Source: Bacillota bacterium (GTDB taxonomy: Bacteria > Bacillota_A > Clostridia > Peptostreptococcales > Anaerovoracaceae). From it: 13,777 nt of DNA. The stretch lies in assembly GCA_017457585.1 (NCBI GenBank), contig JAFTHD010000187.1, positions 1 to 13,777 on the forward strand. The letters are read 5' to 3'. The notes beneath the pieces were generated by a model, which was not told the DNA's origin, ran no database searches, and saw only the letters and a program-made list of their open reading frames with translations. The position numbers and the translations under genes were made by a program. Of the stretch, positions 4,758 through 12,415 are shown in pieces (the first letter of the stretch is position 1; every line of letters starts with the position of its first letter).

Positions 4758-6836
4758 ATGAAATGTATTATCAAAGCGGAATCTCAGGGCAGAATCAGGG
4801 TGCACCTATGTACACCGAAGATGAGCCTGAAGGAAGCCGATATTTTGGAATACTATCTCAGAAGCATAAGCGGTGTCAAGGCGGTTAAGGTCTATGACCG
4901 TACCTGCGACGTTTCAATAAGGTTTGGTGGTGAGAGGGCAGATGTGGTTTCAGCGCTTGCTGCCTTCTGCTTCGAAGATGAAAGGGCGGCAGCCCTCGTA
5001 CCGGATCACACCAGCAGGGCGATGAACCGGGAGTTTCAGAACAGGCTGGTGAACATGGTCGTAAGGCGCTACGCCGGCAGATTCCTGATGCCACACAACT
5101 TGAGGGTGGCAATGTCCATCCGCTATGCATTGGGCTATGTTAAGGAAGGCCTTAAATCCCTCAGGGAAGGGAAGCTGAACGTTTCGGTGCTCGACGCAGC
5201 GGCAATAACGGCCTCCATCATAAGAAATGATCACGACACCGCGTCATCCATCATGTTCCTCCTCAGCATCGGTGACCTTTTGGAGGAATGGGTCAGAAAG
5301 AAGTCGGTGGATGATCTGGCAGGTATGATGGCTCTAAACGTGGATAAAGTATGGCTCTGTGCAGATGAGGGAGAGGTGCTCGTTCCCGTATCCGAAGTGG
5401 AGGAGGGGGATGTAATCATCGTCAGGACAGGCAACATGATCCCTCTCGACGGCAAGGTCATATCGGGCGAAGCCATGGTAAACCAGGCAGCGATGACAGG
5501 TGAGGCAATGCCTGTCAGAAAGACCCCCGGAAGCTACGTTTACGGCGGTACCGTTGTGGAGGAAGGGGAGTGCAGATTCTCCGTTGATAAGGCAACGGGA
5601 AGCGGCAGATACGATCGCATCGTCAAGATGATAGAAGAGTCTGAGAAGCTGAAATCTGAGACAGAGGCAAAAGCATCAAGCCTTGCAGATAGACTGGTGC
5701 CGTACAGCCTTGCAGGAACGGTCATAACGTATGCGCTTACGAGAAATGTTACATCTGCCATGGCATTTCTGATGGTGGACTACTCATGCGCACTGAAGCT
5801 TACCATGCCGCTTGCCGTCATGTCGGCCATGAGGGAGAGCAGCAAGTACAACATTTCCGTAAAGGGCGGCAAGTTCCTCGAGGCGGTATCGGAGGCGGAT
5901 ACCATCGTCTTCGATAAGACGGGGACGCTGACCCATGCTAACCCTACGCTGGCGAAGATCGTTCCATTTGGTGATAATGACGAGGCGGAGATGCTCAGAC
6001 TGGCTGCATGTCTTGAAGAGCACTACCCGCATTCCATAGCGAACGCTGTAGTTGACGCGGCAAAGGAGCGAGGTCTTCTTCACGAAGAGCGGCATACGAC
6101 CGTTGAGTACGTGGTGGCGCACGGTATTACGAGCATGATAGATGGCAAGAGAGCGTCGATTGGAAGCTACCACTTCATCTTTGAAGATGAAAAGACCCAG
6201 ATAAGCGAAGCGGATAAGGAGAAGTTTGATACGCTTCCAACGGAATATTCACCGCTGTATCTGTCCATAGACGGTAAACTTGCAGCGGTACTATTCATAC
6301 AGGACCCTTTGAGGGAGAATGCGGCTTCCGTCATATCGCGTCTGCGAAACGCAGGGTTTACCAATATCGTGATGATGACCGGCGACAGCGAGAAGACGGC
6401 AGCCTACATAGCGGAGAAGGCAGGCGTTGACCATTACGTGGCAGAGGTGCTCCCGGAAGATAAGGCTGAGTTTATCAAGCAGCAGAAGGCGGCAGGTCAC
6501 AAAGTCGTAATGATTGGCGACGGCGTCAACGATTCGCCGGCGCTTTCCGAGGCAGATGCAGGGATTGCGGTAAACTCGGGAGCAGCCATAGCCAGGGAGA
6601 TAGCAGATATAACGATTGAAGCGGACGACCTGGAGGTTCTGCTTACGCTTAGGCAGATTTCAAATGCACTGATGGACAGAATCCACAGCGATTACCGGTT
6701 CATCATGATATTCAATTCCATACTCATCGGTCTCGGTGCGACCAGGATAATCACACCGCAGCTATCGGCTATTCTGCACAATATCTCCACCATCATGATC
6801 AGCCTATATAACATGACTGATCTCCTTGAAGAATAG
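4758..6836 (+). CDS. Heavy-metal-type (P1B, HMA_2) P-type ATPase
   Basis: This 692-residue ATP-driven cation pump carries all P-type signatures: T-G-E-A (247-250, dephosphorylation loop), the phosphorylated aspartate D386 in D-K-T-G-T, T-G-D (541-543) and G-D-G-V-N-D (587-592). Residues 1-70 form an HMA_2-like ferredoxin-fold domain (Q-G-R-I-R-V-H) without a C-x-x-C metal site. Hydrophobic segments lie near 141-156, 161-179, 314-334, 335-355, 645-661 and 668-686, a P1B layout. The ion-binding helix has S343-C344-A-L-K-L where copper and zinc pumps have C-P-C or S-P-C. The usual H-P dipeptide of the nucleotide domain appears as H-Y-P-H-S (422-426). These changes suggest a distinct subclass, so the metal (Mn, Zn, Fe or other) cannot be named. 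AGGAGGT at 4744-4750 supports the start. It is second gene of an operon with the DUF6110-like protein and ends with TAG. Confidence 0.9.
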   Translation: MKCIIKAESQGRIRVHLCTPKMSLKEADILEYYLRSISGVKAVKVYDRTCDVSIRFGGERADVVSALAAFCFEDERAAALVPDHTSRAMNREFQNRLVNMVVRRYAGRFLMPHNLRVAMSIRYALGYVKEGLKSLREGKLNVSVLDAAAITASIIRNDHDTASSIMFLLSIGDLLEEWVRKKSVDDLAGMMALNVDKVWLCADEGEVLVPVSEVEEGDVIIVRTGNMIPLDGKVISGEAMVNQAAMTGEAMPVRKTPGSYVYGGTVVEEGECRFSVDKATGSGRYDRIVKMIEESEKLKSETEAKASSLADRLVPYSLAGTVITYALTRNVTSAMAFLMVDYSCALKLTMPLAVMSAMRESSKYNISVKGGKFLEAVSEADTIVFDKTGTLTHANPTLAKIVPFGDNDEAEMLRLAACLEEHYPHSIANAVVDAAKERGLLHEERHTTVEYVVAHGITSMIDGKRASIGSYHFIFEDEKTQISEADKEKFDTLPTEYSPLYLSIDGKLAAVLFIQDPLRENAASVISRLRNAGFTNIVMMTGDSEKTAAYIAEKAGVDHYVAEVLPEDKAEFIKQQKAAGHKVVMIGDGVNDSPALSEADAGIAVNSGAAIAREIADITIEADDLEVLLTLRQISNALMDRIHSDYRFIMIFNSILIGLGATRIITPQLSAILHNISTIMISLYNMTDLLEE

Positions 6837-6876
6837 AGAGTTTTTCCAATTCTTAATCCAACTGAATCATCATACA

Positions 6877-6910
6877 AAGAGAACCACTGCAGCAATGCGG
6901 TGGTTCTCTT
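6877..6910. terminator. Bidirectional stem-loop between convergent genes
   Basis: AAGAGAACCACTGC (6877-6890) pairs with GCGGTGGTTCTCTT (6897-6910) over 14 positions with one G-T pair and loop AGCAAT. It sits between the ATPase stop (6836) and the minus-strand lyase stop (6920), where a shared terminator is expected. The T-runs on either side are short (TT on plus, TTT on minus). Confidence 0.7.
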
Positions 6911-6919
6911 GGAAGCGGA

Positions 6920-8137
6920 TTAAAAGCTCTGGTAAGCGCCTTCCCAGACGATCTTGTCGTACATTTCAGGGTCCGTATCACCCTCTGTTGAGAAGGCGAG
7001 TACGCGGCTGTCTTTGCCAAGGCCGAGACTTTTTCTAAGATCAGCATAATCATCGTTTTGCATGATCTCGGCGATTGCACCGACGCCGACAGCACCGGAT
7101 TCGCCGGATACGACTCTCGCGTCTTCTCCCTTAGGACTTGAGAGAATCCTCATGCCCTTTGCCGTAACCCAGTTAGGGCAAGCGAGAAAAGCGTCCGCGC
7201 AGTTCTTTATGATATCCCATCCGATCGTCATAGGTTCACCACAGGAGAGACCGGCCATGATCGTCGAAAGGTCTCCCGTGCAGATTCTATATTCACCATC
7301 TGCTTCAAGGGCGGACTTGTAGAAACAGGCTGCGTTTTCTGCTTCGGCTATGATGAACGTAGGCGGATTGTCCGGGAAAAGATTTGTGATTAGTCCCACC
7401 ACTGCACTTGCCAGACATCCTACGCCTGCCTGGATGATTACGTGGGTAGGTCTTGCTTCCGCTATGGATTTAAGCTGCTCGATAGCCTCGTCTACGAGTG
7501 TTCCGTAGCCCTGCATGATCCATGTAGGAATCTTTTCATATCCTTCCCAGGAGGTATCCTGAATTAGGACGCTAAAATCTGTGCCTTCCGATTCCTTTGC
7601 GGCCAGTCTTACGCAGTCATCGTAATTGAGATCTTCAACGGTAACCTGCGCGCCTTCTCTTGCGATTCTCTCGTATCTCTCCTGAGTCGTTCCCTTTGGC
7701 ATGTGGATTACAGCCTTCTGTCCCAGCTTGTTTGCCGCCCAGGCGATTCCCATTCCGTGGTTGCCGTCGGTTGCTGTAAAGAATGTGGCCTGTCCGAATT
7801 CGTCTCTGAACTGGCTGCTGGTCAGATAATCGTAGGAAAGCTGAGAGATGTCCTTGCCCATCTTTTCTGCTATGAACTTTCCCATGGCGTATGATCCGCC
7901 CAGGACCTTGAACGCCTTGAGACCGAAGCGGTAGCTTTCGTCTTTTACGTAAAGACCGCCAAGGCCCAGCCTCTCTGCCAGGTTGTCAAGACTTGCGAGA
8001 GGTGTTTCATCGTACTGAGGGAAGGTCTTGTGAAACTGTCTTGCCGGTGCTACATTTTCTGGTTTCATTATTTCAAGGTTTTTGCTCTCTGTTCTCGTCA
8101 TGCGGTTCATTTCCCATTTCATAGGTGTCTTGCTCAT
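6920..8137 (-). CDS. dpaL: Diaminopropionate ammonia-lyase (PLP-dependent)
   Basis: This 405-residue enzyme closely resembles E. coli YgeX/DpaL along its whole length. It breaks down 2,3-diaminopropionate to pyruvate and two ammonia and acts in the cytoplasm. The PLP lysine is K77 in R-F-G-L-K-A-F-K77-V-L-G-G. Family catalytic positions include D124 in T-A-T-D-G-N-H-G and D194 in I-Q-D-T-S-W-E-G-Y. The glycine-rich phosphate loop is Q-A-G-V-G-C (236-241), and S-G-E-S-G-A-V-G (344-351) is also typical. The start at 8137 is set by AGGAGGA (minus strand, 8142-8148). A possible minus-strand promoter is TTTACT-17-TACTAT in the intergene. It is transcribed away from the LysR gene, the classical layout for a LysR-controlled catabolic gene, so control by that regulator is likely. 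No transporter for the substrate is in view. Confidence 0.93.
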   Translation of the reverse strand: MSKTPMKWEMNRMTRTESKNLEIMKPENVAPARQFHKTFPQYDETPLASLDNLAERLGLGGLYVKDESYRFGLKAFKVLGGSYAMGKFIAEKMGKDISQLSYDYLTSSQFRDEFGQATFFTATDGNHGMGIAWAANKLGQKAVIHMPKGTTQERYERIAREGAQVTVEDLNYDDCVRLAAKESEGTDFSVLIQDTSWEGYEKIPTWIMQGYGTLVDEAIEQLKSIAEARPTHVIIQAGVGCLASAVVGLITNLFPDNPPTFIIAEAENAACFYKSALEADGEYRICTGDLSTIMAGLSCGEPMTIGWDIIKNCADAFLACPNWVTAKGMRILSSPKGEDARVVSGESGAVGVGAIAEIMQNDDYADLRKSLGLGKDSRVLAFSTEGDTDPEMYDKIVWEGAYQSF

Positions 8138-8177
8138 TTCGTCCTCCTATCTTGTTGTCAGGGTGTCTCTTAACTTC

Positions 8178-8260
8178 TTGACTGTATAGTACCACCGTAA
8201 AATAACAAAGTAAAACTGTTAATTTTGATATATAATACAGGTATAAACTGTAATTTGATG
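8178..8260. promoter_or_regulatory. Divergent regulatory region between dpaL and lysR
   Basis: A TATAAT box (8231-8236) serves the LysR gene; no clear -35 is seen. On the minus strand TACTAT (complement of 8185-8190) may serve dpaL. ACTGT recurs at 8181, 8215 and 8247. The last two lie in a longer imperfect direct repeat (AAACTGTTAATTTTGAT at 8213, AAACTGTAATTTGAT at 8245) 32 bases apart, about three helical turns. TACAG-N7-CTGTA (8236-8252) is a dyad of the kind LysR proteins bind, just after the -10. Confidence 0.5.
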
Positions 8261-8281
8261 ATATGGCAGCGGAGGACAGAT

Positions 8282-9202
8282 ATGAATTTTTCATCCATGG
8301 AATACTTTGTGGTGCTCTCCCAGGAGAGGAATTTCACCAGGGCAGCGGAGAGACTTCACATTACCCAGCAATCGCTGAGTTCACACATTGCAGGTCTCGA
8401 AAAGGAACTTGGCTGCAAGCTGGTTATCAGGCATATCCCTTTGGAGATAACGTACGCAGGGCAGATGCTCCTCAAGTACGCGGAGGATTTCAGGAATCTT
8501 CACAGCGATATGGAACGGGAGTTTTGCGATATATCGCAGAATCAAAAAGGCGTGCTGCGCATTGGATCGAGCACGACAAGGGGGAAGACGATTCTTCCGG
8601 ACACCATATGCCAGTTCAGCGAAGAATACCCCAATATCATGATCGAGTGGATCGAGGGACCAAACGATGCGCTCCATCAGGAGCTTATAAAGGGAACGGT
8701 AGACGTTGCCATTGCAGACTTTCCACAGTCGCTGCCAGGCATAAAGATCGATGAATACTATAGCGAAGAGACGGTTCTCATAGTGAGCAGGGAACTTTTG
8801 AAGAAGGTCTGCGGAAAGGACTACGATCGTGCAGTAAGCTCCTTTGAAGCAGATGACTTCAGTCTCTTGAAGGACTGCCCATTTGTTTTGGGCGGAATGA
8901 AGGACCTGGATGGAAGAATCGGTATGTCCGTCTTGAAGAATGCCGGCATTTCGAATCCGCACATCAAGTTTTCATCTCACAATCTTGAGATGCTCCTGAA
9001 CCTTTGCAGAAGGGGCGTGGGAGCATGCTTTTGCCCTAAGAACATTGCAGAATCAATTCTGAATGAGAAGGAGAGGAAGGGACTGCTCCAGTTTCATCTT
9101 GGCGAGGCTGCGGAATACCCGATCAGATTCGGGTACAAGGAGCGTTCCTATCAGTGGAGCGTCATAGAGAAGTTCATGGAGTGCGCCATAGGAAATATCT
9201 AA
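8282..9202 (+). CDS. LysR family transcriptional regulator, probable regulator of dpaL
   Basis: This 306-residue protein is a typical LysR regulator of normal length. Residues 1-60 hold the winged helix-turn-helix (F-T-R-A-A-E-R-L-H-I-T-Q-Q-S-L-S-S-H-I), followed by a linker helix (about 60-88). Residues 90-300 form the periplasmic-binding-protein-like effector domain beginning at G-V-L-R-I-G-S-S. The start at 8282 is supported by GGAGGA (8271-8276). An in-frame TTG at 8225 lies on the -10 region and is rejected. It is divergent from dpaL with 144 bases between the starts, so autoregulation and control of dpaL are the likely roles. The inducer (perhaps diaminopropionate or a product) is inference. 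I see no clear terminator after it. Confidence 0.92.
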   Translation: MNFSSMEYFVVLSQERNFTRAAERLHITQQSLSSHIAGLEKELGCKLVIRHIPLEITYAGQMLLKYAEDFRNLHSDMEREFCDISQNQKGVLRIGSSTTRGKTILPDTICQFSEEYPNIMIEWIEGPNDALHQELIKGTVDVAIADFPQSLPGIKIDEYYSEETVLIVSRELLKKVCGKDYDRAVSSFEADDFSLLKDCPFVLGGMKDLDGRIGMSVLKNAGISNPHIKFSSHNLEMLLNLCRRGVGACFCPKNIAESILNEKERKGLLQFHLGEAAEYPIRFGYKERSYQWSVIEKFMECAIGNI

Positions 9203-9249
9203 ACGGCATTATGCGGACCTCCATCACTGGAATGTACTACAAAGCATGG

Positions 9250-9290
9250 TAACGGATTGGCTTGAAATATTCTGCCGTTAGAATTACTAT
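9250..9290 (+). promoter_or_regulatory. SigA-type promoter with flanking inverted repeat
   Basis: TTGAAA (9262-9267), a 17-base spacer and TACTAT (9285-9290) form a good promoter for the gene at 9348. TAACGG (9250-9255) and CCGTTA (9275-9280) form an inverted repeat that brackets the -35 box, with centres 25 bases apart. This would suit a repressor or activator, though chance cannot be ruled out. Confidence 0.6.
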
Positions 9291-9347
9291 AACAACAGTG
9301 ACAGAAAAATGAAAACACGCAGGTTTTTCCTTAAACGAGGAGAGTGA

Positions 9348-10223
9348 ATGATGCGGGAGGAACGCATGATCATATTGGAAAACGAGAAATTAAAGCTGAC
9401 TTTTTCGCAAGATGCCTACAGCGGACAGCGGTTCGATAACACGGGCATCATAACGCAGATTGAACTTAAATCTGAGGACGGTGAAAACACCACCTTCTGT
9501 ACGAAGGAGCGGCTTGAGCCGGGTGAAGGCTCCGGCGGAATCGGCCTTGCAAACGAATTCGATATTGAAGATCCCGATTCTTACGATAAAGCGGAGGAAG
9601 GCAGTGCCTTTCTCAAAATCGGTGTAGGCTGGCTGAGGAAGCCACGAGGCCGTGACTATTTCTTCATGGATTCCTATGAGGTCATAGATGCAGGAAAACT
9701 CGATGTCAGCGTCAGCGAAAGCAGGGACGCCATAAGGATCCGGTGGGACAGTGGCGTTCATAACGGTTACGGCTGTCTCTATGAGAAGACTATTGAACTT
9801 GTGGGCGAGGCGGTCATAGTATCCTACTCCCTGACAAATACCGGAAGCACATCTTTTCAGACGAAGGAGTACGCCCACAACTTTGTGAATGTGGGAAACG
9901 CGCAGGTAGAAGAAGGGAACTACGATCTTTCCCTGACAGATAGCGGCCGGGGCAATCTGATGAGGGGACGCTTCATAGATTACAGCCTGCAGGAGAGCAA
10001 TATTACGGTTGATCCAGGAGATTATCCGGGTTGCAGAGGCTGGCGGCTTATGAGAAAGGAAGACGGGCTGTCCATTTCAGAGACGGAGGACTTCAGCCCT
10101 GTGAAGATCGGCATCTGGTCGAGACATCACGTGGTCTCCTGTGAGCTTTTTAACGAAGTGAGGCTCAGGCCTGGCGAGGCGGCAGAGTGGAGCAGGACGT
10201 ATACCATCGCAGGGGAACGTTGA
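9348..10223 (+). CDS. Galactose-mutarotase-fold protein of unknown substrate
   Basis: This 291-residue protein is built of short beta strands with the character of the aldose-1-epimerase / galactose mutarotase-like fold (I-L-E-N-E-K-L-K-L-T-F near the start, then alternating strands). The segment T-K-E-Y-A-H-N-F (171-178 from this start) holds a conserved-looking E-x-x-H-N group that may be catalytic or sugar-binding. No signal peptide or membrane segment is seen. I do not know its substrate; it could be an epimerase-like or purely carbohydrate-binding protein. Starts at 9348, 9351 and 9366 are possible. GAGGAG (9337-9342) serves the first two, and GGGAGG (9356-9361) could serve the third, which begins M-I-I-L-E-N-E. 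It stands alone with its own promoter and is followed directly by the promoter of the next operon. Confidence 0.7.
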   Translation: MMREERMIILENEKLKLTFSQDAYSGQRFDNTGIITQIELKSEDGENTTFCTKERLEPGEGSGGIGLANEFDIEDPDSYDKAEEGSAFLKIGVGWLRKPRGRDYFFMDSYEVIDAGKLDVSVSESRDAIRIRWDSGVHNGYGCLYEKTIELVGEAVIVSYSLTNTGSTSFQTKEYAHNFVNVGNAQVEEGNYDLSLTDSGRGNLMRGRFIDYSLQESNITVDPGDYPGCRGWRLMRKEDGLSISETEDFSPVKIGIWSRHHVVSCELFNEVRLRPGEAAEWSRTYTIAGER

Positions 10224-10248
10224 TAAACACGGCGTCATGGGATATAAT
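10220..10248 (+). promoter_or_regulatory. SigA-type promoter of the dprA-like operon
   Basis: TTGATA (10220-10225), a 17-base spacer and TATAAT (10243-10248) are close to consensus. The -35 overlaps the TGA stop of the previous gene. The transcription start near 10255 gives a very short leader to the ATG at 10282. Confidence 0.8.
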
Positions 10249-10281
10249 TAGCTGACAGCAAAAGCGATAAGGAGAGTTGGT

Positions 10282-11010
10282 ATGCTTTCACCTGAGATAC
10301 AAAAGATTCACGATGAAGCGGGAATCGTAACGATTACAATCGATGACCCCGGATACCCTGAGAAGATGCGAAATATCGAAGATCCTCCCCAGGTGCTCTA
10401 TGCAAAGGGAAATCTGGACCTTCTGAGCGCAGAGAAGCACTCGGCCGTAATCGGTGCACGCGCCGTTTCCATGAAGGGAATGGACACTGCCATAGGCTTT
10501 GGGAACGTTCTCGCAATGGACGGAGAGGTGGTCGTAAGCGGACTTGCGGCAGGCTGCGATACGGGAGGTCACCTGGGATGCATGGGAGCAGGAGGCGGAA
10601 CCATCGCGATTTTACCTTGCCCGATAACGCAGATTGGTACGAAAGCAAGGGCGGAGCTGGCGGAGCGAATCGTTGCTTCAGGAGGCCTTCTGATTACCGA
10701 GTATCCTCACGGTGATGAGGAATCGGAGGAAAAGTACATCGCCAGGGACAGGCTTCAGGCTGCCATGAGCGAGGGTCTGATTGTCGTAGAATCATTCCTG
10801 GGCGGCGGTACCATGCACACGGTAGACTTTGCAATGAAGATGGGGAAACTGGTGGGTGCCTACAGGAATCCCGGCGGTTTCGATATGACGGACACGACGG
10901 AGGGCAACGAGTATCTGATAAACGAACGCGGAGCCTTTGTGATAAGGAATATGAAGGATTTGAGAAATTTTATAGGTAGGATGAATGATATTAGGAGGGA
11001 AACAAAATGA
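10282..11010 (+). CDS. Minimal DprA-like (SLOG Rossmann fold) DNA-processing protein
   Basis: This 242-residue protein corresponds to the Rossmann core of DprA/Smf, which binds single-stranded DNA and loads RecA during transformation. Visible family elements are D-D-P-G-Y-P-E-K-M-R-N-I-E-D-P-P-Q-V-L-Y (21-40), the V-I-G-A-R turn (56-60), S-G-L-A-A-G-C-D-T-G-G-H (86-97), G-G-G-T-I-A-I-L (104-111), R-D-R (155-157, usually R-N-R) and G-G-G-T-M-H-T (174-180, usually S-G-S-x-x-T-A). It lacks both the N-terminal SAM domain and the C-terminal winged helix of longer DprA proteins. The altered motifs suggest a DprA paralogue or SLOG nucleotide-binding protein and not necessarily the competence factor. 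AAGGAGA at 10269-10275 sets the start. Its TGA overlaps the next ATG (ATGA), so translation is probably coupled to the membrane protein gene. Confidence 0.8.
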   Translation: MLSPEIQKIHDEAGIVTITIDDPGYPEKMRNIEDPPQVLYAKGNLDLLSAEKHSAVIGARAVSMKGMDTAIGFGNVLAMDGEVVVSGLAAGCDTGGHLGCMGAGGGTIAILPCPITQIGTKARAELAERIVASGGLLITEYPHGDEESEEKYIARDRLQAAMSEGLIVVESFLGGGTMHTVDFAMKMGKLVGAYRNPGGFDMTDTTEGNEYLINERGAFVIRNMKDLRNFIGRMNDIRRETK

Positions 11011-11306
11011 GTCTTGGGCTTATTTATTTGATTGTTTTAGCAGTATCCGTTGTGTGCGGATTCCTTTCGCTGAACAGACCGGATTCAAAGATTACAATGA
11101 TCGCTGGTGCGGTTATGGTAGCTGCGTGTATTTACGCGACCATTAAGTACAGCTGGTTTCACATCCTGGGTTTCGTAGGTGTAACGCTGGTGGGTCTCAA
11201 TGTGTTCAGTTTCTTTAAGCTTATGGGGCAGCGAAGGGCGGAAGAAAAAGAGAGGATAGACAAGATTTTTGCTGTTGATGATGATAAGGACGAAAAAGAA
11301 GAATAA
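11007..11306 (+). CDS. Small three-helix membrane protein of unknown function
   Basis: I do not recognise this 99-residue protein. It has three hydrophobic helices (about 3-20, 28-46 and 50-71) joined by very short loops, then a highly charged tail (73-99) rich in Asp, Glu and Lys. Positive charges after helix 3 (K71, R76, R77) suggest the tail is cytoplasmic. AGGAGG at 10993-10998 precedes the ATG, which overlaps the dprA-like stop by four bases (ATGA). The WYL regulator follows 14 bases after its TAA. The tight packing implies the three products work together or at least are made together. It could anchor or sense something at the membrane for the two soluble partners, but that is inference. 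Confidence 0.8.
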   Translation: MSLGLIYLIVLAVSVVCGFLSLNRPDSKITMIAGAVMVAACIYATIKYSWFHILGFVGVTLVGLNVFSFFKLMGQRRAEEKERIDKIFAVDDDKDEKEE

Positions 11307-11320
11307 AAAAGAGGTCTGAA

Positions 11321-12319
11321 ATGGGGAACGTTATCGAGGGCAAGCTCAGGACTCTACTCATTATGGAGACTTTGCTTCAGAAGAGTGATCAGGACAACAG
11401 AATATCAACAAAAGGACTCATAGAGATGCTGGAGTCAAAGGGGATTAAGGCTGAGCGAAAGAGCATATATGCTGACATCGACACTCTGACCGAGTGGGGG
11501 CTCGATATCATTTACAGCAAAGAGAAGCCTGCCGGATACTTTGTTGCAGGCAGGGATTTTGAACTTCCGGAGCTTAAGCTTCTCGTTGACGCCGTCCAGT
11601 CATCCAAGTTCATTACGAGGAAAAAGTCGCGTGAACTCATCGAAAAGCTTGAAAAGCTGACAAGCGAGAGTCAGGCGAGAGAGCTTCGGAGGAACGTATA
11701 TGTTTCCGGAAGAATCAAGACGGATAACGAACAGATTTTTTATAATGTAGATAAGATTCACGAAGCAATCGGCAAGGGCGTTCAGATAGAGTTTACCTAC
11801 TATGAATGGGATTTGAACAAGGAACTTGTGCCCAAGAAAAACAGATCCAAGTATGTAATAAGTCCATGGTTTCTCACCTGGGATGATGAAAATTACTACT
11901 TGATAGGATATGACAGCAAAGCTGACGGTGTTAAGCATTACAGAGTCGACAAGATGAAGGCAATATGCCTCACGAAAAAAGAGCGCGAGGGAGAAGAACT
12001 GTTTGCGGATTTTGACCCGGCAGGCTATGCGAGACAGACTTTCGGTATGTTTGGAGGAGAGCCGGAGAACGTTACTCTCGAATGCAGTAACAGTTTGATC
12101 GGAGTTATTCTGGACAGGTTCGGAACGGACAACATCGTAGTTCCGGTCGATGGGGAAAGATTCAGGATACAGCAGCAGGTAAACGTGAGCGGGCAGTTTT
12201 TCGGATGGCTTTTGGGTCTTGGCGCAGAGGTTAAAATCGTTCATCCTAAGCACCTGGCGGATAGATTCACAGGGCTTCTGGATGATGTAATGGAACGTTA
12301 TAAAACCGGTGATGAATAG
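11321..12319 (+). CDS. WYL-domain transcriptional regulator (HTH plus WYL)
   Basis: This 332-residue protein has an N-terminal winged helix-turn-helix of the DeoR/HTH_11 type (about 8-75; I-S-T-K-G-L-I-E-M-L-E then A-E-R-K-S-I-Y-A-D-I-D-T-L). A WYL domain follows (about 140-220) with F-T-Y-Y-E-W, Y-V-I-S-P-W-F-L-T-W-D, Y-Y-L-I-G-Y and H-Y-R-V-D-K-M, then a C-terminal WCX-like extension to the end. WYL domains bind nucleic acid or nucleotide ligands, and such regulators often control defence, DNA-damage and stress genes. GAGGT at 11311-11315 precedes the ATG. It is the last gene of the dprA-like operon and ends with TAG before a strong terminator. Regulation of its own operon is the obvious hypothesis, but I see no clear palindrome at the 10220 promoter. 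Confidence 0.9.
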   Translation: MGNVIEGKLRTLLIMETLLQKSDQDNRISTKGLIEMLESKGIKAERKSIYADIDTLTEWGLDIIYSKEKPAGYFVAGRDFELPELKLLVDAVQSSKFITRKKSRELIEKLEKLTSESQARELRRNVYVSGRIKTDNEQIFYNVDKIHEAIGKGVQIEFTYYEWDLNKELVPKKNRSKYVISPWFLTWDDENYYLIGYDSKADGVKHYRVDKMKAICLTKKEREGEELFADFDPAGYARQTFGMFGGEPENVTLECSNSLIGVILDRFGTDNIVVPVDGERFRIQQQVNVSGQFFGWLLGLGAEVKIVHPKHLADRFTGLLDDVMERYKTGDE

Positions 12320-12415
12320 ATGAAACCTGCTGCAGCTTGCAAAAACATAATCGTTTTTGAAATTTTGTGAATTTTTCGCATTATGTAACGCTGCGTTAGA
12401 GTATTAAATAAAGTG

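Noticed and set aside
8225..8281. TTG start adding 19 residues to the LysR regulator
   Set aside because: It would lie on the -10 box and has no ribosome binding site. The ATG at 8282 has GGAGGA and begins the family-typical N-terminus.
8263..8754. Second plus-strand open frame overlapping the LysR gene in another frame
   Set aside because: The LysR frame carries clear domain motifs and the ribosome binding site. The other frame is low-complexity and Arg/His/Gly rich.
9390..9878. Minus-strand open frame antisense to the mutarotase-fold gene
   Set aside because: There is no ribosome binding site or promoter, and the plus-strand frame is better supported by start signals and strand-like composition.
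11600..12253. Minus-strand open frame (217 codons) antisense to the WYL regulator
   Set aside because: The plus-strand gene has clear HTH and WYL motifs. The antisense frame has no start signal or family resemblance.
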